64,000 nucleotides of DNA, taken from positions 124,001 through 188,000 of the forward strand of contig NZ_FOAZ01000009.1 in NCBI RefSeq assembly GCF_900109465.1. Reading direction: 5' to 3'. Under the pieces are notes generated by a model. The model was not told the DNA's origin and did not search any database. It was given only the letters and a program-made list of their open reading frames with translations. Position numbers and translations under genes: made by a program. Positions 53,603 to 63,587 of this stretch are shown piece after piece (the first letter of the stretch is position 1; each line of letters starts with the position of its first letter). The stretch is from Streptacidiphilus jiangxiensis. GTDB taxonomy: Bacteria; Actinomycetota; Actinomycetes; Streptomycetales; Streptomycetaceae.

Positions 53603-56353
53603 TCAGGCGGGCTCGCCGGGGGCGTCGGGAAGGCGGCGCAGACGGCGCAGGTAGGGGTCGGGGGTGCGACGTGGTTCGAGGCGGATCCGGGCGTCGACGC
53701 AGACGGCTCCGTCAGGGCCGCAGATCAGTGGGTTGAGGTCGGCCTCGGCGAGCTGCGGGAGGTCGGCGGCTATCCGGCCGAGGCGGGCCAGCAGGTCCGC
53801 CAGGCGCTCCAGGTCGACACCCGGGTTGCCGCGGTAGCCGAACAGCAGCGGCGTGGTGCGCAGCGAGGTGATCATCGCGTCGGTGTCGGCGTCGGTGAGG
53901 GGCGCGAGTCGGGCGGTGCGGTCGTCGAGCAGGTCGGCGGTGGTGCCGCCCGCGCCGAAGACGACCAGCGGGCCGAAGACCGGGTCCTGGACGACGCCCG
54001 CCAGCAGCTCCATGCCGGCCGGCTGGCGGGCCTGGACGAGCACGCCGTCCAGACGCTCGCCGAAGCGCGCGACGAAGTCCGCATACACGGCGCGGACCCG
54101 GTCCGGCTCGGCGGCGGTGATCCGCACGGCGCCGAGGTCGCTCTTGTGGACCTGGCCGGGCCAGTGGGCCTTCAGGACGACCTCGCCACCGACGCCGGTT
54201 CGGGCGAGCACGGCGGCGGCTTGGACGACCGCCTCCTCGCCGTCGCACCAGATCGCGTCCGCCATCGGCAGGCCGTAGCAGGCCAGCAGTCGGGCGACGA
54301 GGGGCGGTTCGAGCCAGCCGCCGTCCGGGTGCTGGGAGAGGTGGCGCTCCACCAGGGCGGCGGCGTCCGTCGGGCGGCAGCCGGGCGTCTCCCGCTCGGT
54401 CGAGAGCGGCTGGGCGAGCCAGCGCGAGCGGCGCAGCGCCTGCGCCAAGGCGCGGGCGGCCGACTGCGCGTCGGCGTAGGCGGGAATCCGGGCGCCGTCG
54501 GCGCAGGTGAGGAGGCGGACCGGTTCGCGCTGGTCCAGCAGCACGACGGCGACGGGACGGGTCCGGCGGCCGGACTCGGCCAGCAGGGGCGCCAGCGCCT
54601 CCTCGGCGCTCTGCCCGGCGCCGAGTGCCGTCGGTGCCAGACAGAGCAGCACGGCCTCGACCGCGCCGCTCTCGGCGAGCGCGTCCACGGCGGCGACCAG
54701 GGTCTCGGCCGGCACGGCGGCGGTCGCGTCGACGGGGTTGGCCGTGGCGGCTCCCTCGGGGAGCAGCTCCCCGAGCCGCAGGGCCAGCGGGGCGGGCAGC
54801 TCGGGGACGGTCAGGCCGTGGTCGGTGCAGGCGTCGGCGGCGAGGACACCGATGCCGCCCGCGTTGGAGACCACCGCGACGGTTCCGGTCACCCCGGGCA
54901 GCGGCTGGGAGTCCATCAGGGCCGCGGTCTCCACGAGTTCGGCGACGGAGCGGGTCGCGGTGATACCGGCCTGGGTGAACAGCGCCTGCCGGGTGACGGT
55001 CGGGGTGGCGGCTGCGGCGGTGTGCGAGGCGGCGCCCCGTCGGCCCGCCACCGAGCGGCCCGCGTCGACGGTGAGGATCGGCATGCTGTGGGCGACCCGA
55101 CGCGCGGTGCGGGAGAAGGCGCGCGGGCTGCCGAAGGACTCCAGGTGCAGCAGGGCGAGCCTGGTCCGGCCGTCCTGCTCCCACCACTGGAGCAGGTCGT
55201 TGCCGCTCACGTCGTACTTGTCGCCGAGTGAGACGAAGTCGGACACGCCGATTCCCAGCGCGTCGAGGTGCTCCATCAGTGCGATCCCGACGCCGCCGGA
55301 CTGGACGGCGACCCCCGCGCCGCCCGGCTTGGGCGCCGCGCGCCCGAACTCGGCGTCGAGGCTGGTGCCGGGGTCGGTGACGGCCAGGCCCAGGCAGTTG
55401 GGGCCGACCAGGCGCATGCTGTGGCGGCGGCAGGCGCGCAGCAGGCGGGTGGACTGGGTGCGGGACAGGCCGGCGGTGAGCACCACCAGGGCCCGCACGC
55501 CCCGCCCGCCGCACTCCTCGGCCACCGTGGCGACCTGGTTGGCGGGAACGGCGAGGACGGCGAGGTCGGGGGTGCCGGGGAGGGCGTCGAGGGAGGGGAA
55601 GCAGAGCAGCCCCTCGATCTGCCCGGCGTGCGGGTTGACCGGCCAGAGCGAGCCGGTGAAGCCGCCGTCGCGGATCTTCAGCAGCAGGCTGTGCCCGACC
55701 GTGCCGGGCCGGCGCGAGACGCCGACGACGGCGACGGAGCGCGGCCGCAGCAGCGGCCGCAGGCTGGCGACGTCGGCTCGGCTGCCGCGCGACTCGACGG
55801 CGTCGAGATAGGGCGCGGCCGTCTCGTCGAGGACGGCCTCGATGCGCACCTGGGCGTCGGCCCAGTGGCGGTCGGTGGCCAGGCCCAGGTCGGTGAAGAC
55901 CTTGTGCATGGCGTGGTTGTCGGCGAGCGCGTCGGCGACCAGGACCGTGACGCCCTGGGCCCGGGCGGCGTGCACCAGGTGTTCGATCAGCAGCGTCGCC
56001 ACGCCACGGTGGTGCCAGTCGTCCGCGACGGCGACGGCGAGCTCGGCCCGGCCGGGGTTGTCGGTCTCGGCCTCGCACTCCACCACGCCCACCAGCCGCC
56101 CGCCGTCCGGACCGAACGCGCCGAGCGCGACGAACCCCGGCCGGGGCCCGGCGCACAGCCGGTCGGCCGTCAGTTCCGGGGCGCGGCGGCTGTAGCCGAA
56201 GAAGCGCAGCCGCTGGTTCTCCGGCGACATCCGACGGGCGTGCAGGTCGGTGACCGCGTCGTGGTCGCCCCGGGCGAGCGGGCGGATCGTGACGACGGTG
56301 CCGTCGGCGAGCAACGCCTCGGCGCTGCGCGGGAGTTCGTGTGACGTGACCAT
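53603..56353 (-). CDS. Fusion of GNAT acetyltransferase with NDP-forming acyl-CoA synthetase (Pat-like)
   Basis: 916 aa. Residues ~20-190 form a GNAT domain (ELAVAVADDWHHRGVATLLIEHL). The NDP-forming acyl-CoA synthetase domains follow: CoA-binding (PRSVAVVGVSRRPGTVGHSLL), the ligase domain (VAVQSGGVGIALMEHL; VAVVSNAGGIGVLAADA) and a C-terminal ATP-grasp (VVLKAHWPGQVHKSDLGAVRI). The usual His of acetyl-CoA synthetase is not obvious, as in protein-acetyltransferase relatives. In E. coli Pat the GNAT is at the C-terminus; here it is at the N-terminus. Likely a protein acetyltransferase acting in the stress response. Paired GGGCCGTTCGG boxes lie upstream. Confidence 0.9.
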   Translation of the reverse strand: MVTSHELPRSAEALLADGTVVTIRPLARGDHDAVTDLHARRMSPENQRLRFFGYSRRAPELTADRLCAGPRPGFVALGAFGPDGGRLVGVVECEAETDNPGRAELAVAVADDWHHRGVATLLIEHLVHAARAQGVTVLVADALADNHAMHKVFTDLGLATDRHWADAQVRIEAVLDETAAPYLDAVESRGSRADVASLRPLLRPRSVAVVGVSRRPGTVGHSLLLKIRDGGFTGSLWPVNPHAGQIEGLLCFPSLDALPGTPDLAVLAVPANQVATVAEECGGRGVRALVVLTAGLSRTQSTRLLRACRRHSMRLVGPNCLGLAVTDPGTSLDAEFGRAAPKPGGAGVAVQSGGVGIALMEHLDALGIGVSDFVSLGDKYDVSGNDLLQWWEQDGRTRLALLHLESFGSPRAFSRTARRVAHSMPILTVDAGRSVAGRRGAASHTAAAATPTVTRQALFTQAGITATRSVAELVETAALMDSQPLPGVTGTVAVVSNAGGIGVLAADACTDHGLTVPELPAPLALRLGELLPEGAATANPVDATAAVPAETLVAAVDALAESGAVEAVLLCLAPTALGAGQSAEEALAPLLAESGRRTRPVAVVLLDQREPVRLLTCADGARIPAYADAQSAARALAQALRRSRWLAQPLSTERETPGCRPTDAAALVERHLSQHPDGGWLEPPLVARLLACYGLPMADAIWCDGEEAVVQAAAVLARTGVGGEVVLKAHWPGQVHKSDLGAVRITAAEPDRVRAVYADFVARFGERLDGVLVQARQPAGMELLAGVVQDPVFGPLVVFGAGGTTADLLDDRTARLAPLTDADTDAMITSLRTTPLLFGYRGNPGVDLERLADLLARLGRIAADLPQLAEADLNPLICGPDGAVCVDARIRLEPRRTPDPYLRRLRRLPDAPGEPA

Positions 56354-56431
56354 CGTGCGCCGCCTAGGGGTGAGAGCCGGTTGGTGCCCGGGGACGACAG
56401 CACTCTGCTCCGTCGCGAGCGCCGTCCTGGA

Positions 56432-56466
56432 GGGCCGTTCGGCCCCGGGGCGGGGCCGTTCGGGCT
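56432..56466. promoter_or_regulatory. Paired dormancy-type boxes upstream of the GNAT-CoA-ligase operon
   Basis: GGGCCGTTCGGCCC (56432-56445) and GGGCCGTTCGGGCT (56453-56466), 21 bp apart start to start, about two helical turns. They lie 80-113 bp before the operon start. Confidence 0.6.
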
Positions 56467-57446
56467 CAGTACAGGGAGCCGGCCGCCGTCGCCCGCGGCG
56501 TCGGCGGTCCGTCGGGTCCGTAGCCGAGGCGGACGATCATCTGGACGTGCTCGGGTCCGCTGCGCGGGTCGCGCAGCATCCAGCGCAGGTCCGGCCATTC
56601 GATCGCCTGGTGCAGCATCGACGCCCGGACCTGGTCCCGGGTGGCCAGCAGCAGCACGTGCTGCAGCGCGAGGCCGGTACGCAGCCAGTCGGCGCAGCGG
56701 TCGTGCGGGGTGGAGAGGACGGCCAGTTGCGGGTAGCGCTCGAAGGGCTGAGCGGGCAGCTGCGTCGGCGGCCTCAGGCCGGAGAAGTCCCGCATCGGCA
56801 GGTGCCCGGTCGCGTCCTGCGGACCGAGGGCCTCGGGCGGGATGCCGAAGCCGGCCTCGGCACGCGGCCGGATCCACGCGCGGCTCTCGTCGCGGCGGGC
56901 CTGGTCCGTCATGGTGCGGACCTCGGCCTCGCGCGTGAGCGCGAGCAGGCGCCGGGCCTCGTCGACGTCGGGCAGGTGGAGCACGGTGCCTTCGGCGAGC
57001 GCCGCGTCGACGAGCTCGGCGCGCAGGGCCGGGGGGATCGGCTGCGGGGAGAACGGTTGACGGCTGGTGTGGCGGCGCCAGATCTGGTCGTAGAGCTCGG
57101 GCGCGCGGGTGGTCCCGGCCGTGGGGGAGCGGCCGGCCAGGCGGACGGAGGCGAGCAGTTGGGGCTCGTGCGGGTCCGGCAGCAGCCGAAGGACGGGCTC
57201 CCAACCGCGGTGCGCGACGGCCAGCCGCAGGTTGAACGCGGCGGCGCCGACGGAGACGTGCAGCCCGCGCCCCTCGGGGTCCTCGGCCCGCAGCTCGCGG
57301 TCGAGGGCGGCCCGGATCTCCACGGTGTGGGTCCGCGGCTCCAGGCGGAACCGCCACGGCTGGGTGTTGTGCATGGACGGCGCGGCGACGGCGGCGGAGA
57401 CGAGCTCCTCCAGGACGGCGGCGTCGAGGGCGGCGGCGGTGGTCAT
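56466..57446 (-). CDS. Acg-type nitroreductase-like protein
   Basis: 326 aa from the ATG at 57446. The FMN-binding start reads AAVAAPSMHNTQPWRF, the signature of the Acg/Rv2032 group, with ELYDQIWRRHTSRQPF and LFQH-type helix LALQHVLLLATRDQV later. Acg proteins are DosR-regulated flavin-binding proteins thought to sequester FMN. The last box pair of the promoter at 56453-56466 abuts its stop codon. Confidence 0.85.
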   Translation of the reverse strand: MTTAAALDAAVLEELVSAAVAAPSMHNTQPWRFRLEPRTHTVEIRAALDRELRAEDPEGRGLHVSVGAAAFNLRLAVAHRGWEPVLRLLPDPHEPQLLASVRLAGRSPTAGTTRAPELYDQIWRRHTSRQPFSPQPIPPALRAELVDAALAEGTVLHLPDVDEARRLLALTREAEVRTMTDQARRDESRAWIRPRAEAGFGIPPEALGPQDATGHLPMRDFSGLRPPTQLPAQPFERYPQLAVLSTPHDRCADWLRTGLALQHVLLLATRDQVRASMLHQAIEWPDLRWMLRDPRSGPEHVQMIVRLGYGPDGPPTPRATAAGSLY

Positions 57447-57523
57447 GACGCGCTCCAGCGGCTGAGGAGGCGGCGGGACCACCGCCTTTCTCCGAGCCTG
57501 CGCGCCCCGGCGCACCCGGCGGA

Positions 57524-57559
57524 GGGCCGCCCGGGGTCTCGCGCGCGGCCGAACGGCCC
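57524..57559. promoter_or_regulatory. Paired dormancy-type boxes upstream of the nitroreductase
   Basis: GGGCCGCCCGGGGT (57524-57537, weak) and CGGCCGAACGGCCC (57546-57559), 22 bp apart. They lie in the divergent region 57447-57782. A further GC-rich half-site (GTCGGCCC) is at about 57604. The rest of this region shows no gene. Confidence 0.5.
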
Positions 57560-57782
57560 TACCTCGGTGGAACCACGGCGGCTCGGGGACCGTCGCCGCG
57601 ACGGTCGGCCCGCGGTCCCGGCGCGGGGCCCCGCCCGGCCCTTCTGGCGGGGGTGACGGCGGGGGGAGAGACTGGGGAGTGAGCCCGTCCCCCGCACAGG
57701 AGGGACGCTCGTCGAGCCTGACCGCCGACCGGCGTCGGGCCCGAACTCGTCGGAAGGGATGCACGGTCCTTCGGAGGCCGAC

Positions 57783-57854
57783 ATGAACCACCCCTGGCTG
57801 GACGAGGTGCCGGCCGCCCGAGCGGGCGGTCGCACCACGAAGGAGTCCCCATGA
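57783..57854 (+). CDS. Possible 23-residue small ORF ahead of the DUF6325 gene
   Basis: An ATG with SD GGAGG at 5 bp spacing starts MNHPWLDEVPAARAGGR and stops inside the next gene's ATG (ATGA overlap at 57851-57854). The overlap and SD suggest it is translated and coupled to the next gene, possibly as a leader. An in-frame ATG at 57759 would give 31 residues. Its Pro/Arg content matches background coding bias too closely to be sure. Confidence 0.4.
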   Translation: MNHPWLDEVPAARAGGRTTKESP

Positions 57855-58300
57855 GCGAAACCGAAAGCCTGGAAGAGCTGGGGCCGATCGACTACATCGT
57901 GGTCGAGTTCCCCGGAAGCCACATGACCGGTGAGGGGATGCCGCTCCTCGCCGACCTCGTGGACCGCGGCATCATCCGCATCCTCGACCTGGCCTTCTTC
58001 CGCAAGGACGAGGACGGCACCGTCACCGGAATCGAGATCGCCCAGTTGGACCCGGACGGCTCCCTCGGCCTCGCGGTCTTCGAGGGCAGCACCTCCGGTC
58101 TGCTGGGCGACGACGACCTCCAGGAGGCGGCCGCCGCCCTGGAGCCGGGCAACTCCGCCGGTCTGCTCGTCTACGAGAACCGCTGGGCCGGGCCGTTCGC
58201 GGCCGCGCTCCGCCGTGGCGGCGCGCAGTTGGTGGCGAGCGGCCGGATCCCGGTGCAGGCGATCCTCGCCTCCATCGAGGCCGAGTCCGAGGCAGCGTGA
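57851..58300 (+). CDS. DUF6325/DUF1269-like stress protein
   Basis: 149 aa with AAGGAGTCCCC upstream. It begins MSETESLEELGPIDYIVVEFPGS and contains GIIRILDLAFFRKDEDGTV and LLVYENRWAGPFAAALRRGG, a pattern of small proteins paired with SHOCT-domain genes in actinobacteria. No catalytic motif. It forms a pair with the SHOCT gene 24 bp downstream. Confidence 0.85.
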   Translation: MSETESLEELGPIDYIVVEFPGSHMTGEGMPLLADLVDRGIIRILDLAFFRKDEDGTVTGIEIAQLDPDGSLGLAVFEGSTSGLLGDDDLQEAAAALEPGNSAGLLVYENRWAGPFAAALRRGGAQLVASGRIPVQAILASIEAESEAA

Positions 58301-58324
58301 GCAGCAGCGCTTAGGAGAGAAGCC

Positions 58325-58657
58325 ATGCCAGGTCTCATCCGTGGGGTCGCCCGTACCGCGGTCGTCGCGGGGACCGCGACCGCCGTGTCCAACCGGGTGT
58401 CCCGTCGGCAGGCGGGCCGCTGGGCCAGCCAGGGCGAGCCCGCCCCCGCCTACATGCAGCAGGCCCCGCCGCCACAGCAGCCCGCGCCGGCCTACGCACC
58501 GCCGCCGCCCCCGCCCCCGCCGGCTCCGGCAGCGGCACCGGCCGACACGATGGATAACAAGATCACGCAGCTCCAGCAGCTCGGCGAGCTGAAGGAACAG
58601 GGCGTGCTCACCCAGGCCGAGTTCGAGGCACAGAAGGCCCGCGTCCTCGCGTCCTGA
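58325..58657 (+). CDS. SHOCT-domain protein
   Basis: 110 aa (AGGAGAG upstream). A basic N-terminal helix (GVARTAVVAGTATAVSNRVSR) is followed by a Pro/Ala-rich linker including a nine-Pro run. A C-terminal SHOCT domain ends the protein (LQQLGELKEQGVLTQAEFEAQKARVL). SHOCT domains mediate oligomerisation or protein contacts. It pairs with the DUF6325-like gene. Confidence 0.88.
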   Translation: MPGLIRGVARTAVVAGTATAVSNRVSRRQAGRWASQGEPAPAYMQQAPPPQQPAPAYAPPPPPPPPAPAAAPADTMDNKITQLQQLGELKEQGVLTQAEFEAQKARVLAS

Positions 58658-58690
58658 GGTCCTCACGTCCTGAGGTCCTCACGTCCTGAG
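58651..58690. repeat. 16-bp tandem repeat over the SHOCT gene stop
   Basis: GTCCTGAGGTCCTCAC occurs twice (58651-58666, 58667-58682) plus an 8-bp partial copy. The first copy contains the gene's stop codon. Confidence 0.9.
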
Positions 58691-58775
58691 ACAGCGCGGC
58701 TGTCACCGGCCCGGATGACGGTCGGCGGCGGTCGCGCTGCGCGGTCGGGCCGGTGGTGCGGCCTTGCGAGGGCGG

Positions 58776-61154
58776 TCACCCCGTCCAGGACCAGCCTGCG
58801 ACCTCCGGGAGGTCCGTGCCGTGAGCCCGGATCCAGGCGGCGTGGCGGGTGCGGGCGTCCGCCATGCGCTGACGCACCGAGGCCGCTCGGGCGGCGAGGC
58901 CCGGAACGCGGTCGACGACGTCCATGACGAGCCGGTAGCGGTCCAGGTCGTTGCGGACGACCATGTCGAACGGCGTGGTCGTCGTCCCCGACTCCTTGTA
59001 GCCGCGCACGTGCAGCTGCGCGTGGACGGCGCGCCGGTAGGCGAGGCGGTGGATCAGCCAGGGGTAGCCGTGGTAGCCGAAGATCACCGGCTTGTCGCGG
59101 GTGAAGACCGCGTCGAACTCGGCGTCCGTGAGCCCGTGCGGGTGCTCCCCGGCGGGCATCAGCCGGGCCAGGTCGACGACGTTCACCACGCGCACGGCCA
59201 GCTCCGGCAGCTCGTGGCGCAGCAACTGCGCGGCGGCCAGCACCTCCTGGGTCGGCACGTCGCCCGCGCAGGCCAGCACCACGTCCGGCTCGCGGTCACC
59301 GCGCTCGGTGCCCGCCCACTCCCAGATGCCGAGCCCCCGTGCGCAGTGGGCGCGGGCCTCGTCCAGGCTCAGCCAGTCGAAGCACGGCTGCTTGCCCGCC
59401 ACCACGACGTTGACGTAGTCGCAGCTGCTCAGGACGTGCTCCGCCACGCTCAGCAGCGTGTTGGCGTCCGGCGGGAAGTAGACCCGCACGGCCTCCGGGC
59501 TCTTGTTCAGGACGTGGTCGACGAAGCCGGGGTCCTGGTGCGAGAAGCCGTTGTGGTCCTGGCGCCACACGTGCGAGGTGAGCAGGTAGTTGAGCGACGC
59601 GATCGGCGCCCGCCACGGGATGGCGCGGGTGGTGCGAAGCCACTTGATGTGCTGGTTGACCATGGAGTCGACGATGTGGACGAACGCCTCGTAGCAGGAG
59701 AACAGGCCGTGGCGGCCGGTCAGCAGGTAGCCCTCCAACCAGCCCTGGCACAGGTGCTCGGAGAGCACCTCCATCACCCGTCCGTCGTGGGCCAGGTGCT
59801 CGTCCACCGGCAGGACCTCCGCCTGCCAGGCCTTGCCGGTCGCGTCGTAGACGGCCTGGAGCCGGTTGGACGCGGTCTCGTCCGGGCCGACCAGCCGGAA
59901 GTCGCGGCGCTGGGCGGTGTCCGCCATGACCTGGGCCAGGTACTCGCCCAGCACGCGGGTCGGCTCGTGCAGCGTCGTGCCGGGCTTGTCGACGGGGACG
60001 GCGAACCTCTCCAGCGCGCGCAGCGGCAGGTCGCGCCGGAGCAGGCCGCCGTTGGCGTGCGGGTTGGCACCCAGACGGCGATCCCCGACGGGGATCCGGG
60101 CGAGGACGGCCGGCCGCGGCCGGCCCTCGGCGTCGAACAGCTCCTCCGGGCGGTAGGAGCGCAGCCACGCCTCCAACTGCCGCAGGTGCTCGGGGTTCTC
60201 CCGGACCTGGTCCAGCGGCACCTGGTGGGCGCGCCACGTCCCCTCGACCGGCACCCCGTCCACCACCGCCGGGCCGGTCCAGCCCTTGGGCGTGCGCAGG
60301 ACGATCATCGGCCAGCGGGGTCGCTCGGTCGAGCCGTCGACGCGGGCGGCGCGCTGCGCTTCGGCGATCGCGTCCAGCGCCTGGTCGAGGGCCGCGGCCA
60401 TCGCGCGGTGCACGGTGGCGGGGTCGTCGCCGGTGACGTGGATCGGGGTGTGACCGTAGCCGCGCAGCAGCGCGTCGAGTTCGGCCTCGGGCAGGCGGGA
60501 CAGGACGGTCGGGTTGGCGATCTTGTAGCCGTTCAGGTGCAGGATCGGCAGCACCGCGCCGTCGTGGACCGGATCGAGGAACTTGTCGGAGTGCCAGGAC
60601 GCGGCCAGTGGCCCGGTCTCCGCCTCGCCGTCGCCGACGACGCAGGCCACGACCAGGCCCGGGTTGTCGAACGCGGCGCCGTAGGCGTGGGCGAGCGCGT
60701 AGCCGAGCTCGCCGCCCTCGTGGATCGAACCCGGCGTCTCCGGTGCGACGTGGGACGGGACCCCGCCGGGAAAGGAGAACTGCCGGAACAGCCGCGCCAT
60801 CCCCGCCCCGTCCCGGGTGACGCTCGGGTAGTGCTCGGTGTAGCTGCCGTCCAGCCAGGAGCAGGCCAGCACGGCCGGCCCGCCGTGCCCGGGGCCCCAC
60901 ACGCACAGCGCGTCCAGGTCACGGTCGCGGATCACCCGGTTCAGGTGGGTGTGCACCAGGTTGAGGCCGGGGGAGGTGCCCCAGTGGCCGAGGAGCCTGG
61001 GCTTGATGTGCTCGGGGCGCAACGGCTCGCGCAGCAGCGGGTTGTCCATCAGGTAGATCTGTCCGACGGCCAGGTAGTTCGCGGCGCGCCAGTGGGCGTC
61101 GAGGTCGGCCAGGTCGTCCTCGGTCAGTGCGCCAGTGGTCAGCGATGCGCTCAT
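58776..61154 (-). CDS. xfp: Xylulose-5-phosphate/fructose-6-phosphate phosphoketolase
   Basis: 792 aa from the ATG at 61154 (GGAGGGGAACC upstream). The TPP-binding region is [18 protein letters not shown] (174-190). Family blocks include [38 protein letters not shown] and [15 protein letters not shown]. It splits xylulose-5-phosphate or fructose-6-phosphate into acetyl phosphate and a shorter sugar phosphate, giving ATP or acetyl-CoA under low oxygen. It is divergent from the Rv1733c-like gene, sharing a region with two boxes. Confidence 0.96.
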   Translation of the reverse strand: MSASLTTGALTEDDLADLDAHWRAANYLAVGQIYLMDNPLLREPLRPEHIKPRLLGHWGTSPGLNLVHTHLNRVIRDRDLDALCVWGPGHGGPAVLACSWLDGSYTEHYPSVTRDGAGMARLFRQFSFPGGVPSHVAPETPGSIHEGGELGYALAHAYGAAFDNPGLVVACVVGDGEAETGPLAASWHSDKFLDPVHDGAVLPILHLNGYKIANPTVLSRLPEAELDALLRGYGHTPIHVTGDDPATVHRAMAAALDQALDAIAEAQRAARVDGSTERPRWPMIVLRTPKGWTGPAVVDGVPVEGTWRAHQVPLDQVRENPEHLRQLEAWLRSYRPEELFDAEGRPRPAVLARIPVGDRRLGANPHANGGLLRRDLPLRALERFAVPVDKPGTTLHEPTRVLGEYLAQVMADTAQRRDFRLVGPDETASNRLQAVYDATGKAWQAEVLPVDEHLAHDGRVMEVLSEHLCQGWLEGYLLTGRHGLFSCYEAFVHIVDSMVNQHIKWLRTTRAIPWRAPIASLNYLLTSHVWRQDHNGFSHQDPGFVDHVLNKSPEAVRVYFPPDANTLLSVAEHVLSSCDYVNVVVAGKQPCFDWLSLDEARAHCARGLGIWEWAGTERGDREPDVVLACAGDVPTQEVLAAAQLLRHELPELAVRVVNVVDLARLMPAGEHPHGLTDAEFDAVFTRDKPVIFGYHGYPWLIHRLAYRRAVHAQLHVRGYKESGTTTTPFDMVVRNDLDRYRLVMDVVDRVPGLAARAASVRQRMADARTRHAAWIRAHGTDLPEVAGWSWTG

Positions 61155-61245
61155 GGATCGGTTCCCCTCCGGGCGTGCGGGCGTGCGGGCGACGGCGTCG
61201 TCCCGTCCACCGTCCACGCTGACGGCCGGGCGTGCCGGTCGGACA

Positions 61246-61290
61246 GGGCCGACCGGCCCACAGTCCCGGACAGGCAGGGCCGTTCGGCGG
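61246..61290. promoter_or_regulatory. Paired dormancy-type boxes between phosphoketolase and the Rv1733c-like gene
   Basis: GGGCCGACCGGCCC (61246-61259) and GGGCCGTTCGGCGG (61277-61290), 31 bp apart (about three helical turns). They lie in the divergent region between 61154 and 61388. Confidence 0.6.
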
Positions 61291-61387
61291 CGGGACCGGG
61301 CCCGCCCGGTCCTGCCGGGCGCGGCCTAGGAGCGGAAGTCTGAATTCCGCGAGGAACCCACGAGGAACCCACGAGGAGGCGAGACCC

Positions 61388-62002
61388 GTGGCAACGCCCG
61401 CAGCCGCACCCCGTCCGTCCGTCCCCGCCCCGAGGCGCTCCCGTCTCGCCCTGGCCCGGGCCCGCCACCGCAGCCTGCTGCGGCGCCGGACCGACCGCCG
61501 GCGATCGGCGGTGGTGGAGCTCCAGGTGCTGGCGTGCCTCGCGGCAGCCGCGCTCTGCGCGCTGCTCGGGCTGTCGGTCTACCAGCACGGTCAGGCCCAC
61601 TCCCTGCAGCAGGCCCGGCAGCTGCGTCCGGTGCAGGCCAGGCTCGTCGGCGCACCCTACGCGTCCGGCGTCGGCGGCTACCTGGCACAGGTCAGCTGGA
61701 CGGCTCCCGGCGGCAAGGCCCGGCAGGGCGTCGCGGCCGTACCCGCCGCGGACCAGGTCGGCGACCGGACCCCGATCTGGCTCGACGCGAGCGGTGACCC
61801 GGCGGCCGCGCCCGCCTCATCGCAGGACAACGCGGGCACCGCCGTGCTGACCGGCCTGCTGACCCTCGTCTGTGCCTGGAGCGTTGTCGTCGCTGCCGGA
61901 GCCGTCGCCCGCACCCGCCTGGACCGCTCGGACGAGCGCGCCTGGGCGAGCGAGTGGCAGGTCTACGAGCCGCTGTGGACGCGCGGCGCAGGTGACAGGT
62001 GA
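61388..62002 (+). CDS. Rv1733c-like membrane protein
   Basis: 204 aa from the GTG at 61388 with GAGGAGGCGAG upstream. A very basic N-terminus is followed by a helix near 47-66, an exported domain of ~80 residues (ARLVGAPYASGV, QVSWTAPGGKARQG), and a second helix near 151-175. Domain order and length match Rv1733c, a DosR-induced mycobacterial antigen. The function of the family is unknown. Confidence 0.78.
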   Translation: MATPAAAPRPSVPAPRRSRLALARARHRSLLRRRTDRRRSAVVELQVLACLAAAALCALLGLSVYQHGQAHSLQQARQLRPVQARLVGAPYASGVGGYLAQVSWTAPGGKARQGVAAVPAADQVGDRTPIWLDASGDPAAAPASSQDNAGTAVLTGLLTLVCAWSVVVAAGAVARTRLDRSDERAWASEWQVYEPLWTRGAGDR

Positions 62003-62005
62003 GCA

Positions 62006-62060
62006 GGGCCGTTCGGCCCCGCAGCAGGGACGCCCCGGCCCAAGCCGGGCCGTTCGTCTG
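62006..62060. promoter_or_regulatory. Dormancy-type boxes upstream of the beta-CASP hydrolase
   Basis: GGGCCGTTCGGCCC (62006-62019) and a degenerate GGGCCGTTCGTCTG (62047-62060), 41 bp apart. They precede the gene at 62123. Confidence 0.55.
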
Positions 62061-62122
62061 CGCGGAGAATGGGAACACCGACCCCTGACGCGGCCACTTC
62101 GGCCCCGGAAGCAGGTGATCCC

Positions 62123-63562
62123 ATGAGCGGCGCACTTCCCGACGCCTCGGTCGCCCCCACCCCGACACCCCGGCCGGGGCTGCTGACCTTCCTCGGCGGC
62201 GTCGGCACCGTCACGGGCAGCAAGTACCTGGTGGAGACCGACCACGCCCGGGCGCTCGTCGACTGCGGGCTCTTCCAGGGCCAGGCCGAACTGCGGCGCC
62301 GCAACTGGCGTCCGCTGCCGCTGGACCCGCGCGACGTCGAGGCCGTGGTGGTCACCCACGCCCACCTCGACCATACCGGCTACCTGCCCCGCCTGGTCCG
62401 CGACGGCTTCCACGGCACCGTCTACTGCACCCCCGACACGGCCCGCCTGGCCGAGCTGGTCCTGCGCGACAGCGCCCACCTGATGGAGGAGGAGGCGCTG
62501 CACGCCAACCGCGGGGGCTGGTCCAAGCACCGCCCCGCCGAGCCCCTCTACACCCAGAAGGACGCCGAGCAGGTGCTCGCCCGGATCCGCACCGTCGAGA
62601 TCGGCGCCGACACCGAGATCGCGCCGGGCACCGTGCTGCGCCTGCACCACGGCGGGCACATCCTGGGTTCCAGTTGGGCCCACCTGACCCTGGAGGACGG
62701 CGGCACCATCGCCTTCAGCGGGGACCTCGGCCGCCAGGTCCACCCGCTGCTGCTGCCACCCGAGCCGTTCTCCGGCGCCGACGTGCTGCTGGTCGAGTCG
62801 ACCTACGGCAACCGCCACCACGACGACGCGATCTCCCGGGACGTCTTCGCCGCCGCCCTCACCCGCACCCTCGCCCGCGGCGGCAACGTGCTGATCCCCT
62901 CCTTCGCGGTCGACCGTACCGAGGTCGTGCTGCACGAACTGGCCGAGCTGCGCCGCACCGGCGTGCTGCCGGCCCATGTCCCCGTCTATGTGGACAGCCC
63001 GATGGCGCTGCGCGCGCTGAAGATCTACCAGGACGCCTTCGACCGGCGCTCGCCGCAGCTGCGGCCCGAACTGCTCGACGACCCGCAACGCGCGCTCGAC
63101 CCCGAGCCGTTCACCGCCGCGCGCACCCCCGAGGAGTCGGCCGCCATCCAGCACAGCCCCGTTCCGGGCATCATCGTCTCCGCCTCCGGCATGGCCACCG
63201 GCGGGCGCGTCGTCCACCACCTGCGCCGCATGCTGCCGGACCCGCGCAACACCGTCCTGGTCGTCGGCTTCGCCGCGCGGGGCACCCGCGCCCGCGACCT
63301 GGTCGAGGGCGCCCGCACGCTGAAGATGTTCGGCACCTACGTGCCCGTGCGTGCGGAGGTCGTGGACGTGCCGGGCTTCTCCGCGCACGCCGACGCCGAC
63401 GAGGTGCTCGCCTGGATGCGCGGCACCGTCGAGCCGCCGCACGCCGTCTTCGTCGTCCACGGCGAGCCCGAGGGATCCGAGCGGCTGCGTGACCGGATCC
63501 ACGGCGAGCTCGGCTGGAACGCCGTGGTGCCGCGCTCCGGCGAGCGGGTGCTGATCCGCTGA
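62123..63562 (+). CDS. Beta-CASP metallo-beta-lactamase-fold hydrolase
   Basis: 479 aa from the ATG at 62123 (CAGGTGATCCC upstream). The metal motif HAHLDH is at 79-84. FSGDLGRQ, the beta-CASP segments ([25 protein letters not shown]) and the RMMBL-type [10 protein letters not shown] follow. Family members are RNA exo- or endonucleases (CPSF/YSH1-like) or of unknown role. In the dormancy island it may process RNA under stress. Promoter boxes lie upstream. Confidence 0.92.
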   Translation: MSGALPDASVAPTPTPRPGLLTFLGGVGTVTGSKYLVETDHARALVDCGLFQGQAELRRRNWRPLPLDPRDVEAVVVTHAHLDHTGYLPRLVRDGFHGTVYCTPDTARLAELVLRDSAHLMEEEALHANRGGWSKHRPAEPLYTQKDAEQVLARIRTVEIGADTEIAPGTVLRLHHGGHILGSSWAHLTLEDGGTIAFSGDLGRQVHPLLLPPEPFSGADVLLVESTYGNRHHDDAISRDVFAAALTRTLARGGNVLIPSFAVDRTEVVLHELAELRRTGVLPAHVPVYVDSPMALRALKIYQDAFDRRSPQLRPELLDDPQRALDPEPFTAARTPEESAAIQHSPVPGIIVSASGMATGGRVVHHLRRMLPDPRNTVLVVGFAARGTRARDLVEGARTLKMFGTYVPVRAEVVDVPGFSAHADADEVLAWMRGTVEPPHAVFVVHGEPEGSERLRDRIHGELGWNAVVPRSGERVLIR

Positions 63563-63587
63563 ACGGGCGCGACGACGCCACGGATCG

